From an uncultured Bacteroidales bacterium (GTDB lineage Bacteria; Bacteroidota; Bacteroidia; Bacteroidales; Muribaculaceae), in the NCBI GenBank assembly GCA_900552315.1, contig URZM01000065.1, positions 1 to 11,009 of the forward strand: 11,009 bases of DNA. Reading direction: 5' to 3'. The notes beneath the pieces are model-generated. The model was not told where the DNA came from. It did not search any database and worked only from the letters and a program-made list of their open reading frames with translations. A program made the translations under genes and the position numbers. The number at the start of each line of letters is the position of its first letter. The stretch's first letter is position 1. Below are positions 5,729-11,009 of the stretch, in pieces.

Positions 5729-6361
5729 TCAGCGAACACCTTGGTATATCATCAACGTTATTTCCGCACATATATAGATATTTCCTCTGGAGGAATCGTC
5801 AACGGCAGTCGAGGTAAAAACGAATCCGGCCTTATGGTTGAGCTCAGCAGATGTCTCATTAGGCTCTATGTCAAGGACTATATTCGAAAAACCGGTGGAG
5901 ACATATCCGAAGGACGCCTGCCATTCGGCAGACTCATTCACGCCTATGTCATCCTTAAACATAAACGTGTATCCCCTGTCACCGTCCGTCGGGCCGGCCT
6001 CAAACCCTTCGGCATACTGATGCGTGTACCTTATGTGCGAATGCCAAGTACTGAACGGAGGGAATACGCTCTGTTCATCGCCTGTCCATGAGGCTCTCTC
6101 GTTGAGCGAAAGCTCGAATCTGCCTCCATCAGCCGGGACATGCAACTCATATACGTACTCCTTGCTCATTGCTGACGGATCCTCGATGAACTCCATGAAG
6201 GCGAGTATGCCTTCCTCAGAAGAACATTTCAACAGGTCACGGTAATAAGAAGGGCTATCCGTGGACGGTACAACAGGCTCGTCACTCTCACTCGAGCAAG
6301 ATCCCACCCAAAGCCCGGCACTCGCCACGGCCAAAACCAACAATTTACGGTTCATCTTCAT
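5729..6361 (-). CDS. Lipoprotein with BACON/Ig-like features, partner of the C10 protease
   Basis: This 210-residue protein has a lipoprotein signal: a hydrophobic stretch, then VGSC with the lipid cysteine at C22, followed by acidic SSESDE. Acid residues in that place resemble the Bacteroidota lipoprotein export signal, so it may be displayed on the cell surface (inference). The rest is beta-rich: YELHVPADGGRFELSLNERASW (about 70-92) and a C-terminal strand ending AEITLMIYQGVR resemble the BACON domain pattern of Bacteroidota surface proteins, but the central region is not recognisable. The ATG overlaps the protease stop codon (ATGA), giving tight co-expression. In Bacteroides fragilis, C10 proteases are known to have genes for small secreted inhibitors nearby; an inhibitor or anchoring role here is a hypothesis only. 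Confidence 0.72.
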   Translation of the reverse strand: MKMNRKLLVLAVASAGLWVGSCSSESDEPVVPSTDSPSYYRDLLKCSSEEGILAFMEFIEDPSAMSKEYVYELHVPADGGRFELSLNERASWTGDEQSVFPPFSTWHSHIRYTHQYAEGFEAGPTDGDRGYTFMFKDDIGVNESAEWQASFGYVSTGFSNIVLDIEPNETSAELNHKAGFVFTSTAVDDSSRGNIYICAEITLMIYQGVR

Positions 6362-7638
6362 TGTTTTTTAGGTATTAACGTCCAAAATCTAAGGTCATAT
6401 ATTTTATAAAAACTTTTGGAATCAACGTATCCCAAGTCTACACCTGCCTCAAAATCTGAGGGTTTGGTGGTATCTATAAAATTATTCTGACCATCAGTAT
6501 TAAACATAAAATAACCGTTATTCGCGCCATCCCATCCCCATACACAATGGTACATAGTATAAAATCTGACGCCATCTACTAAAGCATCCCATGTCTCCTT
6601 ATAGGAAAGTATTCCATCCATCACCCACATATGGCCGACAGAACTGTCTATTATACTTGATGCAATAAGCAAGGGCTCTTTATCCAATTTAGAGAACATG
6701 TTAAAACTTCCAAATTTGGCAGGTGCACTAATTGTTTGGTAACCGAGTCTTGTGATATTTGCTATTAGACTCGTCTCCTTAAGTGCCATTACCGGATATT
6801 TGTCAGGATAAGCTCCTGAAACAGACTGAACTTTTGCGAGAAATTTATAGAACTTGTTGAAATTAGGATTTGACAAGTCATATTCGTATGGTAATTTCAT
6901 GACCTCGTCCCAATCAATGGAAACACCTTCTATTACATTAGGCCACTTATGAAATGACATTATTTGGGCAATAGCCAATGGACCGCATCCCAAAGCCCAT
7001 CTCTTCTGTGCTGTTCCATACGCATAACTATTGTACGGGGCTTTCTGACCCCACCTACTTGCAAAATTATCCAAATGAGGCTTTATGTGCTTTGTTATCT
7101 CTATGACACGGTCTCCTAAATGAGGTGGACGATAGGTCGAATCAGCATAGTCAAAATCCCCAAGAGCACCATAAGAACAAGCTGTTTCGTTTGATTGATA
7201 CGTGATATTCTCCAACCAACGAGCCAAGGTTCTATTGTTAGTAGTATCTGATAATGCCATATTCCCAATATTAGAGATTGCCATTATCGATGGAATACGG
7301 ATATCTGCAGACAACACGACAAAACCTTGTTCATCAGCATAATTCACTATATAAAATAATGTGTCTGGCACATTATTTGTTCCATCTTGCCCTCGTGTTT
7401 TATTGTTGACGACATATTCAATATCGCCAACAACTCTGGAATTTGAACGAGTTGCGTTTACCCCATCCAAAACCTCCATAATGGGCTCAACCTTCTTGAG
7501 CGCGTCATTCAAGCTGACTTGGTAGGGAGCATAGCCTGCCGCAGCTTGTTTTATGTCACTTACAACAGGTGTGTCTTCGGAACTGCATCCCACCAAAAAA
7601 GCGGTCGCAAGAACCAACATTAAATAAAGTACTTTCAT
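6358..7638 (-). CDS. C10 family (streptopain-like) cysteine protease lipoprotein
   Basis: This is a 426-residue secreted protease of peptidase family C10 (SpeB, interpain and B. fragilis Bfp types). A lipobox LVGC puts the lipid cysteine at C18. An N-terminal Spi-like inhibitory propeptide follows, seen in DTLFYIVNYADEQGFVVLSAD (about 92-112). The catalytic domain has RWGQKAPYN (195-203), the nucleophile in LGCGPLAIAQIM (C218), the histidine in GHMWVMDG (H336) and the conserved HCVWGWDG (364-371) plus NNGYF. V366 stands where I would expect Asn in many relatives. The protein would be exported as a zymogen and matured by propeptide removal. The gene is visibly richer in A and T than its neighbours. 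It has its own strong promoter (7668-7699) and runs into the 210-residue lipoprotein gene with a 4-nt overlap. Confidence 0.9.
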   Translation of the reverse strand: MKVLYLMLVLATAFLVGCSSEDTPVVSDIKQAAAGYAPYQVSLNDALKKVEPIMEVLDGVNATRSNSRVVGDIEYVVNNKTRGQDGTNNVPDTLFYIVNYADEQGFVVLSADIRIPSIMAISNIGNMALSDTTNNRTLARWLENITYQSNETACSYGALGDFDYADSTYRPPHLGDRVIEITKHIKPHLDNFASRWGQKAPYNSYAYGTAQKRWALGCGPLAIAQIMSFHKWPNVIEGVSIDWDEVMKLPYEYDLSNPNFNKFYKFLAKVQSVSGAYPDKYPVMALKETSLIANITRLGYQTISAPAKFGSFNMFSKLDKEPLLIASSIIDSSVGHMWVMDGILSYKETWDALVDGVRFYTMYHCVWGWDGANNGYFMFNTDGQNNFIDTTKPSDFEAGVDLGYVDSKSFYKIYDLRFWTLIPKKQ

Positions 7639-7667
7639 GGAATAGATTTAAGTTATGATTATCGCTG

Positions 7668-7699
7668 CAAATTTAGCTAAAATTATTATTGTATGCAAA
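7668..7699 (-). promoter_or_regulatory. Bacteroidota-type promoter of the C10 protease operon
   Basis: On the minus strand TTTG (7699-7696), a 20-bp spacer and TAAATTTG (7675-7668) match the Bacteroides consensus exactly. Predicted initiation near 7661 leaves a leader of about 23 nt before the ATG at 7638. The surrounding 7640-7760 region is strongly A/T-rich. Confidence 0.75.
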
Positions 7700-7764
7700 T
7701 ATATTTCGATCTTTTATCCGCATCGATGTTCGAGATAATTTATTAATTGTTATATGTTAGTCTT

Positions 7765-7787
7765 GCGCCATGTGACATTTATGGCGC
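7765..7787. other. Perfect 7-bp hairpin between queG and the protease promoter
   Basis: GCGCCAT (7765-7771) and ATGGCGC (7781-7787) form a stem with a 9-nt loop, about 30 bp past the queG stop codon. There is no T-run on either side, so it may be a weak terminator for queG or a protein site upstream of the protease promoter. Confidence 0.45.
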
Positions 7788-7819
7788 TCCTCATCTACGC
7801 GTTTTGCGTTTTTAGACCT

Positions 7820-8749
7820 TCAGTCTTCTAAGCAGGCTGCCTCCAGGTTTGCGCGCAGCCCCTCCAGCCCCATACGGCTCAACGCCGACGACCCGTATCG
7901 CTCCCTGAACTCCTCCGTGGTCATCCCCCCTATCTCCTCCCCGTCGAGGGTCAGTATGCCCCGCACCGTGGCGAACGCCGCCACACCCGTGGGTCGCGCA
8001 CCCCGGTTGTGCGGACACACCTCCTGGCACCGGTCGCACCCCGCCAGCATGACGCGCCCCCCGTAAGCGCCGCACGCTTGTCCCGGGCTCTCCACAGTCA
8101 GCGCCGACAGGCACCGGCGGCAGTCCACCAGGCCGTCATCACCCAGCGCGCCTGTGGGACATACCTTCACGCATGCACCGCAGCCGGCACACGACAACGT
8201 GCAGGGGCTATCCGGCTCCGTCTCCTGGGTTACAAGTATCTCGGTGAGGTAGACCCACGACCCATAGCCGGGCACTATCAGGCAACCGTTCCGGCCAGTG
8301 AACCCCACCCCGGCCTTCATGGCCCACCACCGCTCGAGCACCGGGGCCGAATCCACGCACACACGGACCTCCGTACCGGTCCACCGTCGCCACTCTGCCA
8401 GCACAGGTTTCAGCACCTTGCGTATGCTCTTATGGTAATCCGGCGCATAGGCATAGCGGGCTATGAAGGGCAACGCCGGGTCCCTGAGCCTTTCCGGCAG
8501 ATAAGGCCACGCCACGCTTATGAGCGTGCGCGCCCCCTCCAGCAACCCGCGCGGGTCTCGCCGAAGCTCCGGATAATTCCGCATATAACGCAATTCCCCG
8601 TTACGCCCCTCCTCCAGCCACGCCCCGTAGCGCGCCCAGGCCTCCTCATCCACCGGCTCAGCCCTGGCGAACCCCACCGCCACAGCCCCGGCCGCCCGCA
8701 GCCGCCCACGCCACCATCCTTTTATGTCACCGGTCGAATAATCATCCAT
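7820..8749 (-). CDS. queG: Epoxyqueuosine reductase QueG
   Basis: This 309-residue iron-sulfur, cobalamin-dependent enzyme performs the last step of queuosine synthesis, reducing epoxyqueuosine in tRNA. Two 4Fe-4S clusters are evident: CAGCGACVKVCP (C187, C190, C193, C197) and CDRCQEVCP (C238, C241, C245), with C213 in RCLSALTVE. The putative proton donor is D133 in CVDSAPVLERWWA, followed by AGVGFTGRNGCLI, the classic QueG core. It is about 70 residues shorter than the E. coli enzyme because the C-terminal HEAT-like repeats are missing; short forms are usual in Bacteroidota, to my recollection. The start is the ATG at 8749. It is transcribed away from the small lipoprotein gene at 8813, and I see no clear TAnnTTTG box between them. 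Confidence 0.95.
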   Translation of the reverse strand: MDDYSTGDIKGWWRGRLRAAGAVAVGFARAEPVDEEAWARYGAWLEEGRNGELRYMRNYPELRRDPRGLLEGARTLISVAWPYLPERLRDPALPFIARYAYAPDYHKSIRKVLKPVLAEWRRWTGTEVRVCVDSAPVLERWWAMKAGVGFTGRNGCLIVPGYGSWVYLTEILVTQETEPDSPCTLSCAGCGACVKVCPTGALGDDGLVDCRRCLSALTVESPGQACGAYGGRVMLAGCDRCQEVCPHNRGARPTGVAAFATVRGILTLDGEEIGGMTTEEFRERYGSSALSRMGLEGLRANLEAACLED

Positions 8750-8812
8750 AACGCATAGAGAGTCAAAACTTTTCGGGGAGCGAAAGTGTAGTTATTATAT
8801 AAAGGTAAGACT

Positions 8813-9052
8813 ATGAAGAAGCTGTTTGGATTCCTGCTGGTGGGCGCGTTGCTGTCCCTGTGCTCGTGCGACGTGGCATGGGCCCTCTGGGACGGCTCCT
8901 ACGGGCCGGACGTGGCGCCCCCGCCGTCGGCTTACTATCCGGACTATGACCCGGTCATTCCATATTACGCGCCGGGGTACGCACCCGGGCCTCCGCCCGT
9001 GGCGGCTCCTGCGCCCGGTCCCGGCTCGAGCCTGCCCCCTCCGGGCACCTGA
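8813..9052 (+). CDS. Small Pro/Tyr-rich lipoprotein, 79 residues
   Basis: The N-terminus MKKLFGFLLVGALLSLCSCD is a lipoprotein signal with the lipid cysteine at C19 (lipobox LCSC). The mature part is low complexity, dominated by Pro, Tyr, Gly and Ala (APPPSAYYPDYDP, YYAPGYAPGPPP, then an alanine/proline tail). It has no recognisable domain; such short proline-rich lipoproteins are frequent in Bacteroidales and their role is unknown. An AAAGG sequence at 8801-8805, 7 nt before the ATG, is an unusually good Shine-Dalgarno site for this phylum and supports the start. The gene converges on birA. Only 4 bp separate its stop from the stop of the restored birA frame (9057-9059). Confidence 0.7.
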   Translation: MKKLFGFLLVGALLSLCSCDVAWALWDGSYGPDVAPPPSAYYPDYDPVIPYYAPGYAPGPPPVAAPAPGPGSSLPPPGT

Positions 9053-9056
9053 CGGC

Positions 9057-9137
9057 TCACAGCCACACCACCTCCTTGAAGGCATAACGGCGCAAGGCCC
9101 CCTCCGGGCTTGTGCGCAGCACAAGGTGGCCTATACC
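9057..9137 (-). pseudogene. Out-of-frame 3' end of birA (C-terminal domain remnant)
   Basis: On the minus strand, GGT at 9137 opens 26 codons reading GIGHLVLRTSPEGALRRYAF and then KEVVWL, ending in TGA at 9059-9057. The pattern GHLVLR...RRYAFKEV is the standard C-terminus of Bacteroidota BirA. The two frames differ by a net 1-nt loss (mod 3). Between the last in-frame codon (Val, 9136-9134) and Gly-His-Leu-Val-Leu only 2 nt remain, where I recall about five residues in relatives, so a small deletion of around 13 nt is a possible cause. Confidence 0.75.
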
Positions 9138-9790
9138 GAAGCCTCGAAACGCTCGCCGCTCGCCACGTCATAGAACGGGTAATCCGCCCCGTCGCCTCGC
9201 CACAGGGTCCCCATATATTCTTCGTGCATGGCCGTCAGGTCCCCCTGCTCCAGGCGGTCCAGATTGGCGCGGATGGCTTCGGCCACGCTGCGCGTCAGCT
9301 CCTCCACGTCGTGGCGCCTCCCGGTCAGCTGAAACACGGAGACAGGGTTGGGAGCGTCGCTGTGGAACTCCTCTTGGTTCACGTTCAGCCCCACGCCCAG
9401 CACGCTGTGCGCTATGGTGGCCTCCCCGCTCTCCTCCGACCTCAGAGAATGAGAGATGAGTATGCCGGTGATCTTCCTGTCCCCGGCATAGATGTCGTTG
9501 GGCCACTTGACGCGGCACTCCACCCCCGTCCGCTCACGCAGCGTGGAGACTATGGCCAGGCTCACCGCCTCAGAGATGAAAAACTGTTTTCCGGCCGGGA
9601 AAGAAGGCATCCGCACCAGCATGGACATCAGCAGGTTCTTGCCCGCCTCCGACTCCCAGGTGTTGCCCCTCTGCCCCCGTCCCGCGCTCTGGTAGTCAGC
9701 CATCACCACCGTGTCCGAGGCCATGGCGCGCGCGTTCTCCGCCACATAGGTGTAGGTGGACGGCAGCGTGTTGAAATGCAATATGTTCAT
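9131..9790 (-). CDS. birA: Biotin--[acetyl-CoA-carboxylase] ligase, C-terminal frameshift
   Basis: This is the catalytic core of biotin protein ligase, which activates biotin with ATP and attaches it to carboxylase carrier lysines. It is the short class without the N-terminal DNA-binding domain, so it is not a repressor. Visible motifs are SAGRGQRGNTW (35-45, biotinyl-AMP loop), KWPND (95-99), KITGIL (106-111) and GVGLNVN (132-138). The frame stops at TAG 9131-9133 after RFEASV, too early. The next 26 codons in another frame (9057-9137) encode the missing end of the C-terminal domain. The remaining 219 residues hold all catalytic motifs and might still work, but could be impaired. The ATG overlaps the tsaE stop (ATGA), so tsaE-birA is an operon. 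Confidence 0.92.
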   Translation of the reverse strand: MNILHFNTLPSTYTYVAENARAMASDTVVMADYQSAGRGQRGNTWESEAGKNLLMSMLVRMPSFPAGKQFFISEAVSLAIVSTLRERTGVECRVKWPNDIYAGDRKITGILISHSLRSEESGEATIAHSVLGVGLNVNQEEFHSDAPNPVSVFQLTGRRHDVEELTRSVAEAIRANLDRLEQGDLTAMHEEYMGTLWRGDGADYPFYDVASGERFEASV

Positions 9791-10203
9791 GCCATCTCTA
9801 TTTTGCGGGAGCCGTCCGCCAGCTCCTCCATATACACATGCACCGTCTCCGCCGGCAATATCCCCGGAGCATTCTCAGGCCACTCCACGAAGCACCAGGT
9901 GCCCGAGTACAGATAATCCTCGGCTCCTATGTCCAGCGCCTGCGACTCGTCCTCCAGACGGTAAAGGTCGAAATGATAAATCTCAGAATCAGCACCCTGA
10001 TACATATTGACTATGGCGAAAGTGGGTGAGTTCACCTCGTCCTCCACCACCCCCAGCTCACGGCACAGAGCCGCGATGAACGTGGTCTTGCCCACCCCCA
10101 TCGGGCCATGGAAAGCCAGCACGCGGCCCCCCTCGGGAAGTGCCCCGAGCAGCCTGCGGGCAGCCTCCGGCAGCTCCCCGAGTGTATTGAACGTTATCTC
10201 CAT
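9787..10203 (-). CDS. tsaE: tRNA threonylcarbamoyladenosine biosynthesis ATPase TsaE
   Basis: TsaE is the ATPase subunit that works with TsaB and TsaD in making t6A at position 37 of ANN-decoding tRNAs. From the ATG at 10203 the protein has 138 residues, the usual length. Walker A is GPMGVGKTT (33-41). NSPTFAIVNMY (58-68), HFDLYRLED (77-85) and FVEWPE (105-110) are the family signatures. An in-frame ATG at 10236 would add 11 residues, but it lies upstream of the -7 box at 10224-10231, so I reject it. The gene is followed by birA with an ATGA overlap. A clear intrinsic terminator of the preceding gene lies at 10257-10294, so this is the first gene of its transcript. Confidence 0.95.
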   Translation of the reverse strand: MEITFNTLGELPEAARRLLGALPEGGRVLAFHGPMGVGKTTFIAALCRELGVVEDEVNSPTFAIVNMYQGADSEIYHFDLYRLEDESQALDIGAEDYLYSGTWCFVEWPENAPGILPAETVHVYMEELADGSRKIEMA

Positions 10204-10223
10204 CAGCTTTTTGAATTTACTCA

Positions 10224-10231
10224 CAAAGTTA
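10224..10231 (-). promoter_or_regulatory. -7 box for tsaE-birA
   Basis: The minus-strand TAACTTTG (10231-10224) fits the Bacteroidota -7 consensus 20 nt before the tsaE ATG at 10203. No clean TTTG is found 19-20 bp upstream, where the terminator T-run sits (minus-strand TTTTTTCAC), so the -33 element is weak or provided by that T-rich tract. Confidence 0.6.
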
Positions 10232-10256
10232 CGCAATTATTTTTGATTACGCCGTG

Positions 10257-10294
10257 AAAAAAGCCGGGAGACAGGTTCCTTCCCGCCTCCCGGC
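10257..10294 (-). terminator. Rho-independent terminator of the 153-residue hypothetical gene
   Basis: The 8-bp perfect stem GCCGGGAG (10263-10270) with CTCCCGGC (10287-10294) is followed on the minus strand by six T residues (10262-10257). It begins about 21 nt beyond the stop codon at 10316. This is the clearest intrinsic terminator in the window. Confidence 0.85.
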
Positions 10295-10315
10295 CTATGT
10301 CCTGCGCCTCAAGCC

Positions 10316-10777
10316 TCACAGGTCGTTGTCGAGGTTCAGGGCCTCGAAATAGCAGTCGGCCACGGTCAGCCACTCCTGCACCGTACCCTGGGTGGTGTAG
10401 CCGCGTCCCGGGTCCGGACGGCCAAGCTCCGCCAAGGCCTGTTCCTCCGTCAGGGTCACCACCACAGGCTTCTCCTCTATACCCTTGCGGTAATAATCGT
10501 CCACACCCACGGCAGCGTCGGGCCCTATCAGATAGAGCCTGTCCTCCACCCTGTACACCCCGTGGACCACCCACGTCGCCTTGTGACCCTGCGAGTCGGT
10601 CACAAGCACCGCCGGCGGATAATGGAACCCCGCCTGGGCGTTGTCCCACAGCACCGCGCCTATCTCCCTGGCGCGCATGTCCGCCGCCATGTCATCCTTG
10701 GCCTGCTGGAAAAGGGCCTCCGCGTCCGAGACGCTCCCACCCTTGATCTCGCTATACTTCACATTTGTGTCTTTCAT
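10316..10777 (-). CDS. Hypothetical protein, 153 residues
   Basis: I do not recognise the family with certainty. The protein begins MKDTNVKYSEIKGGSVSDAE, has a charged helical first quarter (ALFQQAKDDMAADMRAREI), then a beta-rich middle (AVLWDNAQAGFHYPPAVLVT, KATWVVHGVYRVEDRLYLIG) and an acidic end (EALNLDNDL). It has no signal peptide or membrane segment and only one cysteine, so it is probably cytosolic. It stands alone, ended by the terminator at 10257-10294 and preceded by the tRNA-Glu promoter region in the opposite direction. Sixteen bases around its start (10767-10782) are identical to the start of the other small hypothetical gene (5381-5396). A 12-bp palindrome GATTATATAATC at 10795-10806 lies just upstream, where its promoter should be. 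Confidence 0.75.
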   Translation of the reverse strand: MKDTNVKYSEIKGGSVSDAEALFQQAKDDMAADMRAREIGAVLWDNAQAGFHYPPAVLVTDSQGHKATWVVHGVYRVEDRLYLIGPDAAVGVDDYYRKGIEEKPVVVTLTEEQALAELGRPDPGRGYTTQGTVQEWLTVADCYFEALNLDNDL

Positions 10778-10817
10778 AACTCTTTTTCGGTTTTGATTAT
10801 ATAATCTAAACCCCCGG

Positions 10818-10841
10818 AAGGGGCCTAAAGTTGAGGCCCTT
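10818..10841. other. Hairpin between the hypothetical gene and the tRNA promoter
   Basis: GGGCCT (10821-10826) pairs with AGGCCC (10834-10839) around a 7-nt loop, extended imperfectly by AAG and TT. It lies between two divergent transcription units and could belong to the leader of the minus-strand gene. There is no adjacent T-run, so a terminator is unlikely. Confidence 0.4.
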
Positions 10842-10873
10842 CACGCTGAAAATAAAAAAATTACATGAAAATT

Positions 10874-10904
10874 TTTGCAGGTAGAAAAAATCTTCGTAAC
10901 TTTG
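10874..10904 (+). promoter_or_regulatory. Strong Bacteroidota-type promoter of tRNA-Glu
   Basis: TTTG (10874-10877), a 19-bp spacer and TAACTTTG (10897-10904) match the Bacteroides consensus. It is embedded in A/T-rich sequence typical of stable RNA promoters. Initiation near 10911 would give a 5' leader of about 38 nt before the mature tRNA, to be removed by RNase P. Confidence 0.8.
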
Positions 10905-10948
10905 CGCCTGCAAATTGCGCCCCCTCAAGGGAGTAGTTGCGTCCAAGT

Positions 10949-11009
10949 GGCCCATTCGTCTATCGGTTAGGACGAGAGATTTTCATTCTCTAAAGAGCAG
11001 TTCGACTCT
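10949..11009 (+). tRNA. tRNA-Glu (anticodon TTC), 3' end cut by the window
   Basis: The acceptor 5' strand GGCCCAT (10949-10955) is followed by the D-arm GTCTATCGGTTAGGAC. The anticodon stem AGAGA/TCTCT (10975-10979 / 10987-10991) encloses the loop TTTTCAT with anticodon TTC at 10982-10984, read as Glu. The T-arm begins AGCAG with loop TTCGACT (11001-11007), and the window ends two bases into the 3' side of its stem. The missing part is the rest of the T-stem, the acceptor 3' strand and CCA. The fold is normal so far as visible. Confidence 0.93.

Noticed and set aside
8750..8812. Divergent promoters between queG and the small lipoprotein gene
   Set aside because: Only imperfect boxes are seen (minus-strand TACACTTTCG, A/T-rich TTATTATATAA), so I could not support a specific call.
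10204..10236. ATG start at 10236 for tsaE
   Set aside because: It lies upstream of the -7 box; the ATG at 10203 gives the usual TsaE N-terminus and length.
10238..10245. Plus-strand TATTTTTG as a promoter -7 box
   Set aside because: It matches TAnnTTTG but points into the antisense of the 153-residue gene and has no gene or clear -33 element; likely chance in an A/T-rich spot.

Overview
The window reads as a chromosomal segment from a member of the Bacteroidales (phylum Bacteroidota), with most genes rich in GC. The evidence is the recurring promoter pattern TTTG-N19/20-TAnnTTTG, which is specific to this phylum and appears at good spacing in front of several genes here. Weak or absent Shine-Dalgarno sequences, lipoproteins with acidic residues just after the lipid cysteine, and Bacteroidota-type families (DUF4143 ATPase, C10 protease with propeptide, short QueG) agree with this. 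The genus cannot be fixed from this sequence.

Left part (1-4841). A fragmentary palindromic repeat region (1-151) lies against the stop codon of a DUF4143 AAA ATPase gene (minus). That gene's promoter sits at one end of a striking array of three 17-bp sites spaced exactly 33 bp apart. Next is an envelope cluster. On the minus strand a secreted LysM glucosaminidase and a WaaP/InaA-type LPS kinase overlap by ATGA. Divergently on the plus strand, cytidine deaminase (cdd) and a GT90/CAP10-type glycosyltransferase form a tight pair. The two divergent transcripts start from interlocked promoters within about 45 bp. The stop codon of the GT90 gene is supplied by a second copy of the palindromic repeat.

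Middle part (4842-7819). A mosaic of intergenic repeats (palindrome, 9-bp tandem array, three GC-rich hairpins) is followed by a small conserved-looking hypothetical gene, a gene-free stretch, and an AT-richer operon. The operon holds a C10 (streptopain-like) protease lipoprotein and a second lipoprotein with BACON-like features, joined by an ATGA overlap and driven by a textbook Bacteroidota promoter. Its base composition differs from all neighbours and suggests separate acquisition.

Right part (7820-11009). This is mostly housekeeping: queG (queuosine), a small Pro/Tyr-rich lipoprotein, the operon tsaE-birA (t6A tRNA modification and biotin ligase, ATGA overlap), an unknown 153-residue protein with a clear intrinsic terminator, and a tRNA-Glu(TTC) behind a strong promoter and cut by the window end. 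birA is frameshifted near its 3' end: the last 26 codons of the C-terminal domain are intact but in another frame.

I see no complete transposon, phage or CRISPR array. The least explained items are the 33-bp operator-like array, the C10 protease/partner lipoprotein pair, the interlocked promoters, and the birA frameshift.
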